Of a DNA stretch of 64,000 nucleotides, positions 9,101-17,570 are shown piece after piece. The position numbers were made by a program, and so were the translations under genes. Origin of the DNA: Candidatus Obscuribacter sp. (GTDB lineage: Bacteria; Cyanobacteriota; Vampirovibrionia; Obscuribacterales; Obscuribacteraceae); the NCBI GenBank assembly GCA_021772095.1, contig JADYXR010000204.1:105317-169316 (forward strand), in the 5' to 3' direction. Positions within the stretch are counted from its first letter, which is position 1. Every line of letters starts with the position of its first letter. The notes below the pieces were generated by a model that saw only the letters and a list, made by a program, of their open reading frames with translations, did no database searches and was not told the origin of the DNA.

Positions 9101-9627
9101 TCCGTCTCCGTCGTTGCCGGCCTCGTCTCCTTGTCTGATTCATCGCTACCTTCTGCGCCAGTTCCCGAAGTTCCGCGCGCTGAACTATTCGTCGATTTTG
9201 TCTTCGCTGCCCGGTTTTGCTCGGGACGAAAGTTGTCTATCAACTGTTTTACAAACGAAAGTGGTCCTTCTTTGTCGGATAGCGATTTCTGATCGACTTC
9301 TGCCAGCGGCGGCGTGCCTATCGGCGTATCAGAACTACATTCGGTGCTCGCACCATTATGGCTATGTGGCGAAGCACAGTTAGTGGCGTGGTGGTAAACG
9401 TGAATGAAACTGGTTGTTTGATTACAACAACTGCCATCTGCGCTGTGCAGCGAATGGGCATGGCCTGCCACCGAGTGACCGGCGATCTGACTTTGCAGAG
9501 CTGCGCTGGGTCCGAATTCGCCGGGTGTGGTGCTTCCAGATCCGCCTGAATCTTGGGCACCGGGACTGATGCCGCCCGTGGTTCCACTTCCATTATCGTT
9601 TGGAATTGGGCTATCACTTATAGACAT
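6187..9627 (-). CDS. Large multi-pass membrane protein with VIT-like and degenerate vWA-like regions
   Basis: 1146 residues. The ATG at 9627 is chosen because AGAAGGGG precedes it at good spacing; the frame stays open 51 codons further up but without a ribosome site. Residues 1-210 are low complexity and include a His/Cys-rich patch (H51, H56, H58, H61, C67, C68, H76, H79, H80, C84, H88, H90, C97). A proline run leads into about four membrane helices (217-380). Residues about 500-545 resemble a VIT domain: NWTYVFRNDTESPQEAR followed by LPPGAVINGLTVYRNG. A charged helix (about 715-740) precedes VVLMIDGSRAV, similar to the start of a von Willebrand A fold but without a full DxSxS metal site. 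Two or three helices end the protein. The likely role is cell-surface or envelope; function is unknown. Confidence 0.8.
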   Translation of the reverse strand: MSISDSPIPNDNGSGTTGGISPGAQDSGGSGSTTPGEFGPSAALQSQIAGHSVAGHAHSLHSADGSCCNQTTSFIHVYHHATNCASPHSHNGASTECSSDTPIGTPPLAEVDQKSLSDKEGPLSFVKQLIDNFRPEQNRAAKTKSTNSSARGTSGTGAEGSDESDKETRPATTETDEEHSGASTAGTTNSASSSDDLNWDDDLVPPPPPVKNVWSSIDGIAIMAFGVATPLMLAAISMMACPKRITLVMLNHPVETLIELALLAAIPLANYRLWSSLCKNDMKFSLLRGLLVGIAIATSFVIAALSFAAIPAGYQEMQSATGTDFSTGFFFIGMQAVTTAVVGWYLMNRTRNQREFASSRARILAYTAIGLVIGVAAFAGCEARSWYVRMAEQQALSPKESERTRGLAVLREMNTERELRMETSDARATGIAGLFIPVKHSEMGNLYFTVCGKPLGDENSADFSSMSDDYLRRHVVGTPIKGLELARSAFNGLVSPNALTTTINWTYVFRNDTESPQEARAEIALPPGAVINGLTVYRNGDPMDAAFAAAGKAEGDAQINWVDVGHDNPAIITDLGRGRYLFHCYPIPNDEQLKVNMSIVIPLKLEALDSTSLTFPRFIASNFSLDGEHLLTLESTDKLSSRQKNIVSSKGLQGREVLSGKLEKSQLEHTPLIISAKRAPSMVPVATIDKLATNMEIKRWKEEEERKRLAEEAKKADSQQVVLMIDGSRAVQQQIEDVRTVLNRDKRGKKQVKKVPPGPRYSVRTISEVVSKAPKRLLVVLDGSSALKEHMPKLKKALEQVPSSVPVWLRVASRETNVLSKPTPLKNALPLLDEKYFAGGQDNLKAVVNAAEMAGETEGGAVLWIHGPQPGLNKDIYIMSPFRAHPSFFELALDTGCTDTLEYFKNHAEVGPFSPIQRTEDLTGDLNDFFSKWQAGRSEFVVSYSTHDKPVPGATILDGRDKTELLLLNARNTVDGFIRNKQASKAARIAVAYQFVSPVSCVAVIGSNTNANAGTTETTGDAFSNTSSAPVLQGATNGSIGPSGDGTVIMGVNTAGTVRVNNLANLEALLNIICNLIELAGLMFGSVIILHGLVIRSTVNNLLGVRARFTQGMRIAIGAAIVVAGITTPGLVNWFIASARDCNLFS

Positions 9628-9663
9628 GTTAATACCCCTTCTATTAGAAGATGTTTGAAAAAC

Positions 9664-9738
9664 GAAGATGACCGCGCGGTACCGGAAGAGCAACGCGAAC
9701 GATGATGGCCGCGCGAATGCGGAAGTGCATTGCGCGCT
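9664..9738. repeat. Imperfect 37-base direct duplication in a leader
   Basis: Two adjacent imperfect copies (9664-9700 and 9701-9738) share the skeleton GATGNCCGCGCG...CGGAAG.GCA..GCG, with roughly three quarters of positions alike by eye. They lie just upstream, in minus-strand sense, of the ribosome site of the large membrane protein gene. The rest of the gap up to 9921 shows no gene. Confidence 0.45.
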
Positions 9739-9921
9739 AGTGTCGTTAAAGCTGTAGTAAGTTATTGGGACGCCGAGCAAGTGCCCAGCGTCAACATTGT
9801 ATGAAAGGACCGCTGAATTTACACCAGGGTTTTCCCGAGTTTGTCAGTAGACCTAATGTCAATCGCGGTGGTTTTCGCCAGTGATTGCTGCCAGTGCGCA
9901 ACTCGGAACCACCAGCGCAAC

Positions 9922-11286
9922 CTAGTAACTAACCCCAAGCTGTTGATCCGGGCGCTTCTGAAACTCTTTCCACGAACTAATAAGCGGTTTCGGTGCGGGA
10001 AATTTTGTATCGTACACGACAATTACGTTAGTCAGTGGGCGATGCGCCGGAACGACGACCGCACCATTGTGAGCCACCGCTTTAGACGCGCCACCATCGA
10101 GGTTCATAGCATCAGAACAACCCATCGCTTTCATAACTTCCGCTTCCTTTTGCAGCGAGAGTCCCATTAGGAACGTCACCAGATAGATTTTGTCTTTCGA
10201 TGCCGGATAACCGATCGCGCAACGAGGCCCGACACCAAGCACGTGCGAATCGGCAAAACCTTCCTTTTCGGCGTCAATCAAAATCTCGCCGTTAGTGACT
10301 AAGCGAGGTCCACACGTCAGCGAGAACCAATGCTGACTCCAGTCCGGTTGTCCTTCAATTCGCGCAGTAATCATCTCCGGCACGTTATTCTTCTTGATAC
10401 CGAGGGTGGTTCCATAGTTTTCCCACTGACTGTACTTGAGATAACGACCACTATTGACCATGTTTCCCATGACGCGTTTTTGATTGTCTTTGCTGAAAAA
10501 CGTGCCGTTCTGAACAACGGCTCCGCGACTGCGTTTCACGAAAGACTCAAACCCTTCGTCACCGTGAGTAAATGCAACTGTATTTGCTTGATCGGCCTTG
10601 TTTGCCAATTCGATCGACAAAAACATTTCAGGATCTTTTAGATCAATAGTCGCTTGATAAAACGGCACGCCCTTTAATGTGGTCTTCACAAACTTCAGCG
10701 CCTTACCTTTGCGAGGTGGCAGTTCTGGTGGCGTGTACAGCGGCGGCGTGAGGATTGCCGCCACAGGCACAGTGGGGCGGTACACGAGTTTGTCCAGTGG
10801 GCTCAACTTAGAATCTCGTTTGTTTGCATTTGGTTGGTTGTTCGTTGCGCTATTTGTTTCCTCGCTATCACTTTTGGCACGATCGTTTTCTGTCTGATCA
10901 GTGTCCGGAGAGGTTTCTTGCCGGTCATTTGTGTTCTGACCTGGCTCGTTACTTGATGAATCATCAGCGCTGGTGTTCGAACTGGCTATATTATTTTCGT
11001 CCGTCGTGTCAACGGTGGCTTGTTCACTTGTCGGCGAAGAGCTAGTCGACTGACCGGTTTGCGGTGTTTGCGAAATCAACGCGCGCTTCTCCGCTTCCTC
11101 ATCCCGCAGTCTTTGCAGCTCGTTGAAATCGATTTTTACTCGATACTCTTTTAGATAAGGAAACAGCTCATGTCGTTTCTCTGGAAAAACAAAAAAGATT
11201 GCTAACATCATGAACGCCACCAGAATGCATGGGCAAGTCACGCCCATGTTCAAAGCCGTATTCGGATCTGTCTGGTAATTTTGCAT
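9922..11286 (-). CDS. Membrane-anchored phosphodiester glycosidase family protein (NAGPA/DUF2233-like)
   Basis: 454 residues. One hydrophobic helix near the N-terminus (about 16-34) anchors the protein. Next comes a long hydrophilic Ser/Thr/Asn/Asp linker (about 70-165), then the catalytic-type domain to the C-terminus, predicted outside the cytoplasm. The domain is recognised by AVVQNGTFFSKDN, LTCGPRLVTNGEIL and the signature MGCSDAMNLDGGASKAV near the end, typical of the fold that removes N-acetylglucosamine from phosphodiesters and of its many bacterial relatives. The bacterial substrate is unknown, perhaps envelope polysaccharide. The start is supported weakly by AGAAGGG 14 bases upstream; a second Met at residue 14 is possible. 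It is divergent from the gene at 11.5 kb. Confidence 0.85.
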   Translation of the reverse strand: MQNYQTDPNTALNMGVTCPCILVAFMMLAIFFVFPEKRHELFPYLKEYRVKIDFNELQRLRDEEAEKRALISQTPQTGQSTSSSPTSEQATVDTTDENNIASSNTSADDSSSNEPGQNTNDRQETSPDTDQTENDRAKSDSEETNSATNNQPNANKRDSKLSPLDKLVYRPTVPVAAILTPPLYTPPELPPRKGKALKFVKTTLKGVPFYQATIDLKDPEMFLSIELANKADQANTVAFTHGDEGFESFVKRSRGAVVQNGTFFSKDNQKRVMGNMVNSGRYLKYSQWENYGTTLGIKKNNVPEMITARIEGQPDWSQHWFSLTCGPRLVTNGEILIDAEKEGFADSHVLGVGPRCAIGYPASKDKIYLVTFLMGLSLQKEAEVMKAMGCSDAMNLDGGASKAVAHNGAVVVPAHRPLTNVIVVYDTKFPAPKPLISSWKEFQKRPDQQLGVSY

Positions 11287-11528
11287 AATACAATTGTGCC
11301 CTTCTAAGGTTAGTCGGACACTGGAGAAAACCCTGAAATCATCAATCTCAATCTTTTCCTAACATTATCATGAGAAACCATTCTGTCCGTATATCATTGA
11401 ACCGTCGACGTTTGCAGACTTTTGACCGATTGGTTTTCGTTGTCGCGCTTCCGGTGCAAACTGTTGAAAGTTGGTACGCTAAGGGTACGATCAACTCAAA
11501 CGCTATGAGAGGACGCAATTCAAAGACT

Positions 11529-12218
11529 ATGACAGACAAACCGAAACGCATGAACTTCCTTGGTGCGCTTGGTGATTTCACAATTCTGGTTCTGCTGATT
11601 GGCGGAGCTGGATTGGGGGGCTACTACATAGGTATTAATCAGCGCCTCGCTCCTATTCAATACGTCTACCCCGGCACACCAGGGGCAGTACCACTGTCAC
11701 AAGTGTTTGATTCTCCTCAAGCTAACACTGTCGCGATTGATTCATCAAAAACCGTCGATTCATCGAAGCCGGCAACATCACAGCCGGCAACTCAAACGTC
11801 GCCCACAACTACCGCTATCACCAAGCCAACTACCGCACCAGCCAAACCGGCTGCATCGCAGAAGAAGCAATCGAAGTTTTGGTTGACGTCATCCGGTGTC
11901 GATAACTACAACGGTTATTCCATCACTGTTAAAGTCAACGGCGAAACCGTGGACAACTTTTTTGGTGCGGGCAAAACCATCGATGTCACGAAGTTTGTCA
12001 AAAAAGGCGATAACTCTCTCGAGTTCGTATGCAAATATTTAGGCGATGAGTATAACAAACATAAGGGTGAAAAGAACGCCGCGCTAACCGTGCAGCTGGT
12101 CACCGGTCCGTCTATCCGTGAGGATTATCCTCAGTCATCCGTGTTGCTCTCGTGCAGACGAGACGCTACAGAAACGCAAGATTTTTCGGAGAAGAAAAAC
12201 TTCACTTCGAAGGATTAG
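11529..12218 (+). CDS. Single-pass membrane protein of unknown function
   Basis: About 229 residues from this start. An upstream ATG at 11505 is the main alternative, and the frame is open back to 11370. A short basic N-terminus is followed by one membrane helix (GDFTILVLLIGGAGLGGYYIG), a Pro/Thr/Ala/Ser-rich spacer with repeated PATSQPATQ/TKPTTAP elements, and a C-terminal domain of about 110 residues with alternating beta-like pattern (SITVKVNGETVDNFF, IDVTKFVKKGDNSLEFVC). The topology suggests an extracytoplasmic C-terminal domain. I do not recognise the family. The stop lies only 2 bases before the next gene start, so the two form a transcription unit. Confidence 0.7.
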   Translation: MTDKPKRMNFLGALGDFTILVLLIGGAGLGGYYIGINQRLAPIQYVYPGTPGAVPLSQVFDSPQANTVAIDSSKTVDSSKPATSQPATQTSPTTTAITKPTTAPAKPAASQKKQSKFWLTSSGVDNYNGYSITVKVNGETVDNFFGAGKTIDVTKFVKKGDNSLEFVCKYLGDEYNKHKGEKNAALTVQLVTGPSIREDYPQSSVLLSCRRDATETQDFSEKKNFTSKD

Positions 12219-12220
12219 TC

Positions 12221-12648
12221 ATGAAAGCCAAGTTTTTCTTCATCGCTATTTTTGCAGCAGCCGATGCCTTCCTCGGCTCATTTGCGGTTGGCTTCAACAG
12301 TCGCCATGCGCTTATTGGTGATCCGGCTATTCCCGCGCCGATAGTCGAGAAAGCTCCGGCTCCTGGGCTGTTCCAACTGTTGTTCCTGCCAAAGAGGCAG
12401 ACAAGAAAAAGGCAGCAGGCAAACCTGACCCGAAAGCACATCCAAAAGCCGATGCGAAGAATGGCAAATCAAGCCACTCCGCGAAGGATAAGGACAAAAC
12501 TTCTAAAGTCGATAAATCCGGAAGTGCGAAGTCTTCGACCAAGCCGGGTCACTCGAAGGTCGACAGCAAGCCGGCGAGTAAGCAATCGACGTCGGCTCCC
12601 AAAGCTGGAAAAACTGCTACGCCTAAGCCTGACAAAACTGGCAATTAG
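12221..12648 (+). pseudogene. Secreted Lys/Ala/Pro-rich protein, broken by a -1 frameshift
   Basis: The gene starts with ATG after AAGGA, 2 bases downstream of the previous stop, and opens with a signal peptide (MKAKFFFIAIFAAADAFLG). Reading is normal up to APAPG at codon 49 (GGG at 12365-12367). From there the original frame becomes Arg-rich, while the -1 frame starting at 12367 continues naturally as AVPTVVPAKEADKKKAAGKP and runs Lys/Ser/Ala/Pro-rich to the TAG at 12648. One missing G in the GGG run would join the two parts into a 142-residue secreted, strongly basic protein. Either a recent indel, a sequencing or assembly error, or, less likely, frameshifting. Function unknown; the composition recalls histone-H1-like tails. 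Confidence 0.7.
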
Positions 12649-12792
12649 CGCGCCGTTAGCCGGTTGGTCACTTGCCCATTAAGTTAATTGCCTTGGCAGC
12701 ACTTCTCCGAATCTACACGTCTCGATTAGTCGACACGGTGTTAGTCCCACTTCGCCGTCTGGTTCACTTTCGTCGATTGAGCTGGCGCGGCG

Positions 12793-14940
12793 TTACTCCC
12801 ACTTCACCAGTTGCGTCCATACGCCGGTTTCAGGGACGCGATAGGAATGTGATTTGGTTTCTTCTGCCACCACATTTCCATCTTTGTCTAGAATCATCAT
12901 TTTGAATTCTACTTTTTGACTGGCTGGTAGCGGTACCACCAAAATGTGGTTTCGATCTTCGGAAAGCAGCATGGGTCCAGCAGCTTCCATCCATCCTTTC
13001 TTGCCGTTTCCGAGCGAAAAGACGTTGCCGGAAATGAAGACTTGTTGATCGCTGGATTTTATTGGAGCGTTCGATATAGCCAGCCTGATTGGAATTAGTT
13101 TGCCTTCTACGAACGAGATTTTATGTGCTTCGGAACTGGCACCACCAGCGGTGGAAACAGTCAGGGTGCTGCTCCCCTTTATAACATGTGGTGCGTTAAA
13201 CACAATTTTGTCGTCTGACCACGAAGACACATCGACTGCGACTGTACCGATTTTCAGCGCGCCGCGTTCCGTTCCGAAACCAGTACCGCGGATGGTGACA
13301 GGGCCCCCGCCATTGATTACGTATGGATAAACCGAACCGACCAGCGGTGATTTACTTTTAGACTTCACGCACCACACTGCCACTGCAGATGGTTTTAACT
13401 CGATAGAATTGACGCCATCGGATGCGACATCAATCGAATCACCGTTCAGCGCGCCTCCCAGGCTGTCGGGGCAAGTACCCGCCGGCAGTGATAGTTTTAC
13501 ATCAGCTAAAGATACCGACGCAGCTGGATCCTTATTGATTGCGACGACAACAAGATTCTCGCCGAATCGCCGTTCGAACACGTAGCAATTTTTTGAAACA
13601 TGCAGAGTCTTTTGGCGTCCATACGCGAACGCCGGATTTGATTTGCGAAGGTCAGAAAGCTCTTTGATAAGCTTGTAACACGGCGCTTCTTGATCAAACG
13701 TCGTCATCCATGCTCGTGTATAAGGGTCGACTCCACCTTTGGTGTCATCGTGCAAATATTGTTCGGTTCCATAATAAATAGATGGAGTTCCGCGCGATGT
13801 CATCAACAAGGCCAGGGCCAGATTTAAATTGTCCTTATTGTCATTGAGGCTCAAGAACCGAGGCATGTCGTGATTGTCGATGAAGGTGACAAGCCCGTTT
13901 GCATCGGTGAAGTCTTGATATTCTTTTTCTATGACTTCATCAATCAGTTTGAAATCGGTTTCTTCTTTCGAACCCAAAACTTTTCTGATTGCATTCGCGA
14001 AAGCGAAGTCAAACATCGACATGCCACCATTATTGGTGAATTTAACCGCGTCTCGATACAACGGTTCTTTCGTATCATTCAGCCACCATTCTGCCACCAC
14101 GAAGTGGGAGTTTTTATTGAATAAAGTGTTTGCTAGAGATTGCTGCCAACCCCAATTGGCGTGTTTAGCGGCGTCCAGGCGAGTGGCATCGGCACCGTGT
14201 TCGAGAAATTTCTCCGCAGAAGATCTGAGATATCGATCTACGAATTCGTTTTCCTGATTGAAATCACCCAGGTACGCGAGCACTCCGTATTGCAGCTGAT
14301 ACCTATCGTTGTAGTCTGTTATTGATTGTTGGTGGTTGAAGTATTTGCTTCGATCGTTTTCGGTGTCACCTTTGAAGTGACCGTCATCCCAAAACGCACC
14401 AAACTCACCATGGTTGTATTCGCTGGTGTGGTTTAACGGAATGTCGACCATGACTTTGATGCCGCGTTTGTGCGCTTCTTCGATTAGCGCGTCGAAAGGC
14501 TTCCATGATTTGTCGGCATCGCCAAAGTGTTCGTCGATCTTTTTGAAATCGCGACCATGATACCCGTGATACGGTGCCTGAACTTTTCCGCTGCCATCTT
14601 GAATCACCTTATCGATGCAATCAATCACGGGCGAAATCCAGATCGCTGTGGCGCCTAAACCCTGGATGTAGTCCAACTTCTGGCGCACACCATCGAGGTC
14701 TCCGCCCCAGTACACGCCCCAGTTCGTTCTGGTCGGATCGAAAAGGCCTTTGCTGATTTCGGGATCGTCATTCTTGGTGTCACCGTTGCAAAAACGGTCC
14801 GTGAAAACCTGATAGACGACTTCATTCTTGAAATCGGTTGCCATCGCAGGTGGTGCCAACAGCAGCGTGGCGGCCATCAGACAAGCTACTTTCACGCTTC
14901 GCGTTGTTTCTGCAAAACAGCTCTTCTTGTTCCGTTTCAT
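12793..14940 (-). CDS. Secreted GH13 enzyme with CGTase-like A-B-C-TIG-CBM20 architecture
   Basis: 715 residues with a signal peptide (cleavage likely after PPAMA, about residue 34). The order matches cyclodextrin glucanotransferases and maltogenic amylases: catalytic barrel with B-domain insertion (about 35-425), C domain (to about 530), IPT/TIG domain (about 535-620) and a C-terminal CBM20-like starch-binding domain (about 620-715). Catalytic residues are visible: nucleophile D256 in DATRLDAAKH, acid/base E284 in VVAEWW, and D358 in FIDNHDMPRF. The substrate is starch or glycogen outside the cytoplasm. Whether it cyclises, transfers or hydrolyses cannot be decided by eye. It is convergent with the frameshifted gene. 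Confidence 0.9.
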   Translation of the reverse strand: MKRNKKSCFAETTRSVKVACLMAATLLLAPPAMATDFKNEVVYQVFTDRFCNGDTKNDDPEISKGLFDPTRTNWGVYWGGDLDGVRQKLDYIQGLGATAIWISPVIDCIDKVIQDGSGKVQAPYHGYHGRDFKKIDEHFGDADKSWKPFDALIEEAHKRGIKVMVDIPLNHTSEYNHGEFGAFWDDGHFKGDTENDRSKYFNHQQSITDYNDRYQLQYGVLAYLGDFNQENEFVDRYLRSSAEKFLEHGADATRLDAAKHANWGWQQSLANTLFNKNSHFVVAEWWLNDTKEPLYRDAVKFTNNGGMSMFDFAFANAIRKVLGSKEETDFKLIDEVIEKEYQDFTDANGLVTFIDNHDMPRFLSLNDNKDNLNLALALLMTSRGTPSIYYGTEQYLHDDTKGGVDPYTRAWMTTFDQEAPCYKLIKELSDLRKSNPAFAYGRQKTLHVSKNCYVFERRFGENLVVVAINKDPAASVSLADVKLSLPAGTCPDSLGGALNGDSIDVASDGVNSIELKPSAVAVWCVKSKSKSPLVGSVYPYVINGGGPVTIRGTGFGTERGALKIGTVAVDVSSWSDDKIVFNAPHVIKGSSTLTVSTAGGASSEAHKISFVEGKLIPIRLAISNAPIKSSDQQVFISGNVFSLGNGKKGWMEAAGPMLLSEDRNHILVVPLPASQKVEFKMMILDKDGNVVAEETKSHSYRVPETGVWTQLVKWE

Positions 14941-15050
14941 GTGTTCCTCAGGTTTCTAATGACTAGGATCACGGCACTAGAGCGATCCAAGTAATCGGGC
15001 GTCACGAGAGCGAGCTCTCTTATGCACAATCTCTATCTGATCTTTCGCGC

Positions 15051-15365
15051 TTATACTTTCTGATGTTTCATTCCAACAAAACTCGGTCCGACGCGGCATT
15101 GTTTGACGTCGATGTTTTCCCAGACTTTGCCGACGACGTAAGGCTCGTTTTCAAGCCATTTGTCCAATTGCGCGCGTGATTCGAAGTCACAAATCATTGC
15201 TGAGCCGATCATTTTTTCCGAATCGTCAAGTATCGCTGCGCCGTAAAGCATAGTTCCGGCATCGCGCATTTTGTCGCCCAATGCCAGATGTCCATCCCGC
15301 GCAGCCATGCGCCGCTCCAATGCTTTTTCGTCTTTACCGTCGTATGCGACCACGAGAAATTGCAT
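15051..15365 (-). CDS. YciI-like (YCII) domain protein
   Basis: 104-residue single-domain protein with a ferredoxin-like fold predicted from the pattern MQFLVVAYDGKDE...RRMAARDGHLALGDKMRDAG, followed by MICDFESRAQLDKWLENEPYV, which matches the YCII family closely. The conserved His (ARDGHL) and Asp (CDFES) of the presumed active site are present. Members are small, often dimeric enzymes or binding proteins, and a general role is not established. It stands alone between the amylase and a membrane protein on the same strand, with about 110 bases on the amylase side. Confidence 0.85.
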   Translation of the reverse strand: MQFLVVAYDGKDEKALERRMAARDGHLALGDKMRDAGTMLYGAAILDDSEKMIGSAMICDFESRAQLDKWLENEPYVVGKVWENIDVKQCRVGPSFVGMKHQKV

Positions 15366-15454
15366 GTCAAAACCTCCACTCGTCAGGGCTCATGACAAGA
15401 GCCGCTGAGCATTACCAGGAACTACAACAGCGATTATCGTACCGCAAAGCTGCA

Positions 15455-16225
15455 CTAATGGATCGAACGATTGCTGGCAGATCTTGTTCTTTGTACTTCT
15501 TGATGCGCTCCCATCTTTCGTTGTTTGCACGGTACAAAACGAAAATTGCAGATGTTTAAATTCGCGGATTTTTGGTTCAGAATTTTGAGTTGCGCGACAT
15601 AGTCCTGCGGATATCTGTATCGCGATTCAGGAGTTTCTAAACCAAGGCTCGTCGCGACCGAACGAGCAAAGGCGACGCAGTCACTAGACCCGACTTTAAA
15701 CTGGTCCGACTTCCAGTTTTTACATTTTGCTTTCGAGAGTTCAAAAGTTTTGCTATCGACAACGACGATTACTGCATTCAAATTTCGTTTGTTACCGTCG
15801 GCTGCTTTATCAACTAATGCGCCTGGCACAACGCGCCAGAGAGAAGGAATCTGATCGCTGGCACTCATCGGAACAAATCCAAGCGACTCAACATGTTCAA
15901 GATCGAGTGGAAGTGAATCGCTCCAGGCGACATATGCGTGACCCGGGAAGCCGTGCCTGTTTGCGGCGAGCGCAGCGCAGATGGCTACGTAATGAGGGCG
16001 CTCGGTTTTGTCATTTCGCGCATCTACAATTAATGGAGATGAGTGCGGAAAACGGTACACCACGCCCCATATCAGCAGATATGCCGACAGGGAAATGGCA
16101 GCCGACATGAGGATAGTTGCAAGCGTAGTAGGAACAATCAGCCAACGATGTTTTTTTCGTAGGTCGTTAAGAAGTGACCAGGCGGTTGACAACGGCGAAT
16201 CGTTTTTTGAAGCGTTGGATTTCAT
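15455..16225 (-). CDS. Membrane-anchored protein with possible permuted papain-like domain
   Basis: 256 residues. One membrane helix (about 29-55) is followed by an outward domain. I do not recognise a named family. Two segments suggest a cysteine-protease-like fold in permuted order: an early His in HGFPGHAYVAW and a later Cys in VGSSDCVAFARSVATSLGL. The same His-before-Cys order occurs in LRAT/permuted NlpC-P60 proteins. The region YRYPQDYVAQL follows. The basic tail is irregular. The start at 16225 is the first ATG and lacks a clear ribosome site. Catalytic function is a hypothesis only. Confidence 0.65.
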   Translation of the reverse strand: MKSNASKNDSPLSTAWSLLNDLRKKHRWLIVPTTLATILMSAAISLSAYLLIWGVVYRFPHSSPLIVDARNDKTERPHYVAICAALAANRHGFPGHAYVAWSDSLPLDLEHVESLGFVPMSASDQIPSLWRVVPGALVDKAADGNKRNLNAVIVVVDSKTFELSKAKCKNWKSDQFKVGSSDCVAFARSVATSLGLETPESRYRYPQDYVAQLKILNQKSANLNICNFRFVPCKQRKMGAHQEVQRTRSASNRSIH

Positions 16226-16415
16226 GCGGTTCTGCGGTAACTCAATGGCGATGATTTTCTAACTGCTATCACCATATCAATCCGTAATTCTTCGGGTACC
16301 CGCCGTCCATCTGTTCTGCAACTGTTGCTTAGTGAGTTTGGCCCTGTGACGTAATTGGAATAAGATGGCAACAGAGCCGATCAAATGTTCAGGCTGTTAA
16401 GGCAAAACGACAAAC

Positions 16416-17570
16416 ATGGATGCAGAGGAAACGAATAATGGGAGTGATGCGCCAGAGGATTTAAATCTCTCGAATACTGTGCCGCTCGATCCGTTATTTG
16501 ATGCTGCTAGTGCCGAGCTGGAGCAAAGCACCAATCAGATAGATTCCGATCGGTCGCCGAACAGTTTAGACGTCGCGTGGTCTGCTGGAATGCTGGAAGT
16601 CGGATCCTTAGATAATTCCGGAATACTGCAAGCGGACGTGTCCGTTTTCCTCGAGAATGACGAGGGTGGCGAGAACGACGAGAGTGGCGACACTTCAGAG
16701 GGGAATGAGATTGCCGTTGGCCGAGAGCCTGTTTCAAAATCCCCATTGGCGAGGACCGAAATTGTTGACTCAGCAATTAAACGTGCGACGCGAGATGGTC
16801 AAGATTTGATCTTGGAAGCACCATCTGCGGTGCCTATGGGCGATGGCGATCTGTATTCACTCAGCGCTCAAGACAAAGCGATAGCCTCAGGTGTTCATCC
16901 TCCAGCGAACCTTGCCTTTGAGCCGACTCACATCTTTGTCGAGAACGATAATCTGTTGGATCATGCAAGCAAAATTTCCCCGCAGACGAACCAAATTTCC
17001 GCTGCCAGTCACGTCTTCAGCGCGACACAGAATACATTTGGTCAAACAAGTATCTTGGAAGAGCAAACCGACAATGACATAATTTCAGTTATTACAAACC
17101 AGGCAGACGACGCTAAGCATCAGAGTCTTGCCGATATTCTACCGCAGCAAATTGCTCCTGACACTATTCTAGACGATGCTAAAAAGGGCGTGATGGTATG
17201 GACGATTATCTTACTAACAGTCGGTCTTATTACGATTTTGGCACTCAAAACCAGTCGTGTTCCTGATAACAGTGCGAGCAATGGCACTGCGACTCAGCCG
17301 CCCACGACCGTCCAGCTCAGAACACTTAAATGGAGCGACGCTCCCACAAGAGAACCCGCTTCTTCAGTTCCAGTGGATATTCTAAGCCGACCGGCACCCG
17401 CAGTGGCTCCGACTGGCGGGCTGCATGCACCAGGCGCTGCTGATACCACCGACCAAACGGAGACTCAGATCAGAAGGCATCGACGACCGAAGCTGCCTCT
17501 GATTGACAGTGCGCAAGAACTAGCGCCTGGCGAAAACACTAACCAATCGACAGACATAGACTTTGACTGA
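16416..17570 (+). CDS. Acidic single-pass membrane protein of unknown function
   Basis: 384 residues. Residues 1-255 are hydrophilic, acidic and low in predicted structure (long Asp/Glu/Ser/Asn stretches such as ENDEGGENDESGDTSEGNE). A membrane helix follows (about 258-280, MVWTIILLTVGLITILAL), then a Pro/Thr/Ala-rich tail ending in ELAPGENTNQSTDIDFD. No enzyme motif is visible. There is no signal peptide, so the acidic part is predicted cytoplasmic. Codon pattern and length support a real gene. It is divergent from the membrane protein at 15.5-16.2 kb. Confidence 0.65.
   Translation: MDAEETNNGSDAPEDLNLSNTVPLDPLFDAASAELEQSTNQIDSDRSPNSLDVAWSAGMLEVGSLDNSGILQADVSVFLENDEGGENDESGDTSEGNEIAVGREPVSKSPLARTEIVDSAIKRATRDGQDLILEAPSAVPMGDGDLYSLSAQDKAIASGVHPPANLAFEPTHIFVENDNLLDHASKISPQTNQISAASHVFSATQNTFGQTSILEEQTDNDIISVITNQADDAKHQSLADILPQQIAPDTILDDAKKGVMVWTIILLTVGLITILALKTSRVPDNSASNGTATQPPTTVQLRTLKWSDAPTREPASSVPVDILSRPAPAVAPTGGLHAPGAADTTDQTETQIRRHRRPKLPLIDSAQELAPGENTNQSTDIDFD

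Noticed and set aside
9628..9780. Upstream 51-codon extension of the VIT-like gene
   Set aside because: AGAAGGGG directly precedes the internal ATG at 9627, and the extension has no ribosome site and an irregular composition.
12360..12370. Programmed -1 frameshift
   Set aside because: The bases around the GGG do not form a typical X-XXY-YYZ slippery heptamer and no strong downstream structure was noticed; an indel or sequence error is simpler.
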